Shown here one piece after another: positions 58,690 through 64,000 of a stretch of DNA of 64,000 nucleotides. The notes below the pieces were generated by a model. It did no database searches and was not told the DNA's origin. It was given only the letters and a program-made list of their open reading frames with translations. The position numbers and the translations under genes were made by a program. Origin of the DNA: Rhynchosporium graminicola (taxonomy: Eukaryota > Ascomycota > Leotiomycetes > Helotiales > Ploettnerulaceae); assembly GCA_900074885.1 (NCBI GenBank), contig FJUW01000006.1, positions 746,512 to 810,511 of the forward strand, read 5' to 3'. Every line of letters starts with the position of its first letter. Within the stretch, counting starts at the first letter, position 1.

Positions 58690-61600
58690 GGCGGTTAGTG
58701 CTATAGTTAGCTTAAGGTATCTGCGTTCAGATATATCTTTCTAGCTCTATAGATTATGTTTATTTTATATATATACTGAGCTAAGAAGAGAAACTAGTTA
58801 TCTAATCTAGTACTATTTTTATATAGATGATCCTTAGAGTAGGATAATATTACTTAGTAATCTGTATAGATAGTGAAATTTACGCTATTGAGATATTATA
58901 GCAGCTTCTCTAGCGCTTATACTAGTACGCTTATCTTTAGCTCAGTAAGCTAGTAATTTATCTTTACTGCAGATAGTAACTTAGATAGGAATAGTATTAG
59001 TCTTTCTATCTTATTAGTACTATCTATCTAATATAGAGAGCTACGCTATATCTAAATTCCTCAGAACTATCGATATAAAGAATAAAGTTATTACGCTCTG
59101 AGGTTGCGCATACTACTTGGATTACGCGAGCTAGTAAAGACGAGTAGCCTAAGGATTATCTTATTAGATATAATAGTAATTATAGGGATAGTTAGTTAGC
59201 AGGGATACTTCCAGCTAGAGTCACGTGATAGAGTCCGGCTTAGTAAGAGTCTAGAGGTAGGAGTCGGACTCCTGTTTAGAGGACTCTTATCTTAGAGGAC
59301 TCTAGTATAGAGGACTCTAGTTTAGAGGACTCCTAGGAGAACGAAGATTCTATATAGGACTAGTACGTCTACTATTAGATAAGAGCTTCGTACTTATATT
59401 CACATAGTAATTAATACCTGATTATAATATCTTAATTCCAATTAAGAACCGAAATTCTTACTTCCCTTACTTTATAGCTAATACTAACCGACGAGCCTAT
59501 ACACCGCGTACTAGTCAGAACTAGGTACGTTATAAAGGTCTTATCCGAAGTCAGGGAATTTAAGAGTTAGCGCTAAAGTAAGTTAGTCCTTTAATATATC
59601 AAATACTAGCTTAGACCTATATAGTAGGTTATCTATATATTACTTAGAGTAGGTTTAAGTATTCTTATAACGTCTTACTTTCTAAGACCGAGTTATAGTA
59701 TACCTTTCTTATTATAGTTAAGAGAGTAGAATAGGTATCGCTTTAGTATAGTTGCCTTTGCTTAGTCTCTCTCGTAGTATATTCCTGAATCCGATTATCT
59801 TAAGTTCTAATAATAGTAAGAAGACAGCTACGTAGTATAGTACGAATTTGCGATAGTACCTGAAAAATCTAAGCTCCTTTTCTAAGTAAGATAGGGTCCT
59901 AAAAAATTCCTAAGATTTTACTGCTTCTATTTTCTTCTTTAGGGTATTTAGCTTTAGTCTAGATACTTTATATCCTAGTACTTAAATATATAGCTAAGCG
60001 AAGTGATATTTTCTAAGAGCTAGTATAACTCTAGCGTCTTCTAATAAGGTAAGAGCTAGATCTAGGTCTTTCATATATTATTCCGGTATAGTTGAAAAGA
60101 TAATTATATTATTAATATAAATAATAATAACTTTCTAAAATTATTAGGGAAATAAATCCTCTATATATACTTAAAAGAATACTAGCGTTATCGCTAGACC
60201 TATTATCATAATAATAAGTATTTTATATCCCTTATGCGCGGTTACTAATACTATCTTCTACTAGTCTATAGGCTCTAAATGTTACTAGAAGAAGGACTTT
60301 ATAAGGTCGACGCTAGAGAAAATAATCGCTTTACTTATAGCGGATAAGATATCGTCGGCCTTAGGTAATAGGTATATATTAAGTATTAGTTTCGTATTAA
60401 CCTTTCTAAGGTTAATTACGACTCTTAGCTTTCTATTCCTATAGATAATAAACGCTAGAGCGGAAGCTAGGGAAAGCTATCCGAGGGTTACTAGTACTAG
60501 AGAGCTATCTGCTCTTATTAGGTCTAAGAACTTATCTATTTCTATTCTATCCTTTTAGGATTATAAAAAAGGTACTCTTTTTAGGTTATTAATCTTAGTG
60601 CTTTCCTTAAATAATACTAGTATATTAATTCTATTATTAAACCGTCCGAGTTCGTAATAGAATGAGTTTATATAATAACGAAGGACTTCTTAGATCTTAT
60701 CTTTAATATCCGCTTTAAAGGCGTCTAATATATCTAGTTCTGCTATATCTTTAGGAAAGGGTCTAATTAAGAAAGGGGTATTAGCTAAGTACTTCCCTTC
60801 CGGCTCCTCCTCTACGAAGGGTTATCCTTTATAGATACTAGCTAGATTTAGTAGTACTAAGTAGTCCTTAATCTTAGGCGTATATTCCTCGAGTACGCTT
60901 AGAATTATCCCTCTTCGTAGATAGATGGGACTAAAGCTAAGGTTTGTAAACGGAATTAGTATAAGGAGACTTATAGTAACTATATTAACTATAGAACTAA
61001 ATTTTCTGAGCGATATATCGATTTGAGAGTAAAGATATATTATATACCTAGCTTATTATTTAAGTAATAAGTAGTATATCGTAGGTAAGTTAATTCCCTC
61101 TCTTAGGTATACTACTACTATCTATAGAAGATAGATATTAATACGCTTCGGAGTATCGTTTACCCTTACTATTTTTATTATCTCAAGTAATATAAAGTTA
61201 TTACTATTTATTACTTAAAGTTAGTAAAGTTTACCCAATAAACTCTATCTAAAATCGAGTTTATTATGCGAGAAGAAGTCGAGGCAGAGCAGGATCTCTC
61301 CTAGTATCTTGAGGACAATATAATAATAGTATACGGGAAAATATAGTAACATTTTACTAGAAATTATCCTATATAAGACTAATATTTTAATATAGTTCGA
61401 AATAGTAAGACTAGATCTTACTATAGAGAGACTAACTCGTAAGCTATCTTTTCTACGTTAAGGTTACGCTAAGGAGAAGTAAAGTACTAACCTAGGCTCA
61501 TCGATTAGCTTAATAGGCGATATAGTATTAGTAGCTACTTCTATAGGTATATTATCTTTACTAAGTATTTGAATTCTTACGTAAGTATTTATTATAAATA

Positions 61601-64000
61601 GGGCGTTATTTAGTAGGATCGAGACCGTATCTTCTAGTTAAGGGGATTATATATATAGTCTTACTAAGAAATCTAAGATGATAACTAGTATTATAATATA
61701 GTTCTGATTATTAGGTAGTTCCGAAACAAGTAGTGCCCTTATAGAGAGGTCTTCGATTAGAACGAAGTCCTTCTCTATTTCGTATTTATAAGAGGGAGAT
61801 AAGTACTAGAGCTGGTTAGTTAAGGAGTCTTTTTAATTTAATCTTAACCTTTTTAATAAAGATAAAGCTAAAGTAAGTTTATTAAAGATAATTAATAAGG
61901 TATTTACTAAAATAGGGTTTTAATAAGAATAAAGTCGCGAGAGGACCTTCTTTAGGTCTCGCGATAGACTTTTCCTAACTCTATTAGCAGGGAAGGATTT
62001 AAGGATTCTACTAAATCGTTATCTTCTGAGTCGTAGTCTTAGTTAAGCTAATATATAAAACTATTATTAGAATAGTTTAACATAATAAGTAATTAAAGAT
62101 AGTATATATTATACCTATTAAAGTTTCTAGTTATTAGTAAATACTAAAGAGAATACTTAGGTTAGTTTATTATTATAAGTACTTAGAGTTAGTACAAGTA
62201 TAATAGCTAGTTTTAGTAAGGTTATCTTCCGTAGCGCTAAGCAGTTAGTATAAAGGCTAGTACTAATATAGTTGACTTATTAGCTTTATCCCTCTCTTTC
62301 TCTTATTATTACTTTCTTCTAAATTCAGCGTATTCTACTAGTAGTATCTAAGGTCGCGGATAAGGAGTTAGGAGTTAAGTAGATACTGTAATTATCGGGT
62401 ATTATACTATCGGAACCGCTAGTAGTTAAGTCTATTATTCGCTTCTGGAGTCTCTATCTCGCCTAATACCTTAGCGGAGCGAATTATCTATAATTAGTTA
62501 TTATAACTCCTATATCTCCTTAGTTTACTTATCGATACGAGACTAAGTCTATATATAAGCTTCTCTCGCTTAGTTCTTCGTATTATAGATCTTTAACTGA
62601 AACTCGTTTACTATATTACTATAGTCCTGTAATAGTATACTTATAGCTAAGCTTAGATCTAAGACCTAATGCATTCGTCGGATAATAAGGTCTTAGTTTA
62701 TCTCTCCTGCCTCGATATAGAGATTGTATTTATCGTTTAAGAATTATCTTAAGGATAACTCGCTCTTATTTTTAAAAGAGTACCTTAAAGCGTTAGCTTT
62801 CTATATTATTACGCTTAGATTCGTATAGAATTAAAGTAGGAGTTAATATTTCTATTCTTCTAAGCTCTGAGCTATAAAGCTAGTAATCTCTAGAGATAAG
62901 ATACTAAGCTAGATAGTAGCTTTATCTTTTATATAAATGAGTAAGACCTTGAGCACTATATCCTTTCTATAATAGGCCACTATTATATTAAGTATCGCGA
63001 TATAGCTTATAATAGAAGTAGTACTATTAAACTATCTTATATCCTATAGGCGAAGTCGTCGATATTAAGTATTAGATATACGTAATCTGCTATCCTGTTA
63101 TAGTCTCCTTCAGTCTTAGGGGTCCGAGTCTTCTCTATCTCTAATATTAAGTATATTATTATCGTATATAAAGTTATAGCGTTAGCGATTTAGAAGAGGA
63201 ATTTCTGTCTCGATAGATAATCAGATACGTACTAGAGTACGAGAGATTAATAGTCTTAGTACTACTAGTATAGAAGATATGCGTATAGTTGTCTTAGCTT
63301 CTAGAGGGCTAGCTTAGAACCGAGTTAAAAAGGTATTAAAAGCTACTACTAACTTAAGAGCTATTATTCCTAGAGTACTAATCGACCTAATAGCCTTATC
63401 CTTTAAGTCAGTTAGAATACCGGGGTCTAGAGTATAGACTAAAGCCTTAGCTTATCTTAGAATTAGTAGGAGGATTAGTCCGACTAAGTGCTTATTACCC
63501 CTATCGTGTATATCCTCTTATAGTACTTAGATAAAGATAGTATCGCTCTTCTACTCGTTCTTAGTATAAACTAACGCTATAGCTATAGCTAATGATAATA
63601 TAGATAGGATAAACCTCTCTTATAGTTATCTCGCTAATTCTTTAGCTCTAAGTAAGGTCTTATATTTTAGCGAAATAGGCTATCTAGACGAGGAAAACTC
63701 TGATAATTATAATAACTAATTAGCTAGAGAGCTCTATCTTTAGTAGAAAGCTATAGTCAGAACTACTATCTTAGGAAAGGCCTAGTCTCGGATTACTTCT
63801 AAATCGATAAGTAAGGATATACGTCGGGGTTAACTTCGAGACGAAATTCGTATTAGTATAACTAGTACTCTCTTAGTAGATAAGTCTTATTATATTAATC
63901 GGGAGTTACACGGTACTATAAGGAAGGGACTAGGTTTAGATAATAACTATAATATCTCTAGGTATTCTTAAACAGGAGATATAGATAAACCGGCGAATGA
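58690..64000 (-). mobile_element. Older gypsy-type retroelement, minus strand, RIP-degraded, runs off the window
   Basis: Read on the minus strand. RT remnant at about 60430-60100 (RVVINLRKVNTKLILNIYLLP, FSSVDLIKSFF, then YINNIIIFST where YVDDI is expected) and after it the LGYKVSRLKLN segment near 59950. RNase H at about 59095-58735 (FILYIDSSEEFRYSVALYI, LTELKISVLV.ALEKLL.YLNSV, FTIYTD). Upstream sequence to 64000 should hold protease and gag but is too decayed to place. Many Trp/Gln codons are now stops. The distance between RT end and RNase H is larger than normal, so something is inserted near 59.15-59.6 kb. Borders lie outside the window or are unresolved. Confidence 0.75.
59225..59335. 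repeat. Tandem AGAGGACTCT repeat inside the outer element
   Basis: The core GAGGACTC with a preceding TA/TTA occurs about five times at roughly 16-20 bp spacing, with two related GAGTCC/GGAGTC motifs at the left edge. It lies between RT and RNase H remnants, in the extra sequence that breaks them apart, so it may mark a solo LTR or small insertion. Confidence 0.6.

Noticed and set aside
1..64000. CRISPR arrays, bacterial operons or phage features
   Set aside because: Spliceosomal introns, RIP and LTR elements show a fungal nuclear genome; the tandem repeats seen are microsatellites or minisatellites without spacers.

Overview
The window reads as nuclear DNA of a filamentous ascomycete (Pezizomycotina). 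Genes are sparse, their introns are short (about 44-120 nt) with GTRNGT...YAG ends, and the transposable elements carry dense C-to-T/G-to-A decay of the RIP type. The gene content is mostly secreted plant-biomass hydrolases, phosphatase, phospholipase and small secreted peptides, which suggests a plant-associated or saprotrophic species. The species cannot be fixed from this sequence.

Layout. 1-13.3 kb is gene-poor: one small eight-cysteine secreted protein (8004-8378, minus), a broken membrane-protein relic (about 11.1-11.8 kb), simple repeats, and otherwise no gene I can support. 13.35-24.96 kb holds three well-formed genes: a GT90/CAP10-type glycosyltransferase (minus, 2 exons), a zinc-dependent medium-chain alcohol dehydrogenase (plus, 6 exons) and a secreted alkaline phosphatase (plus, 5 exons). 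27.8-48.3 kb holds a run of secreted enzymes separated by 1-5 kb spacers: GH5 endoglucanase (N-terminus problematic), lysophospholipase/phospholipase B, GH51 arabinofuranosidase and GH30 glycanase. Between and after them lie two small secreted proteins: a newly assembled three-exon, six-cysteine defensin-like peptide (39754-40054, minus) and a Lys/Ala-rich helical protein (47606-48290). A dead Tc1/mariner element with recognisable terminal inverted repeats sits at 33538-34870.

49.86-64 kb is a RIP-degraded transposon block. A Ty3/gypsy-type LTR retrotransposon (50097-58684), with two 268-bp LTRs and a CCTGC target duplication, is inserted into an older minus-strand gypsy-type element whose RT and RNase H remnants continue to the window end. 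A 24-N gap inside the younger element is flanked by two 787-bp copies that look identical, most likely an assembly artefact.

How the genes fit together. Cellulase, arabinofuranosidase, GH30 glycanase, phospholipase B and acid/alkaline phosphate scavenging would all act outside the cell on plant or fungal debris. The defensin-like and eight-cysteine proteins are candidate antimicrobial or effector peptides. All exon models were built by hand from reading-frame continuity and splice consensus. No homology search was run, so family names rest on recognised motifs.
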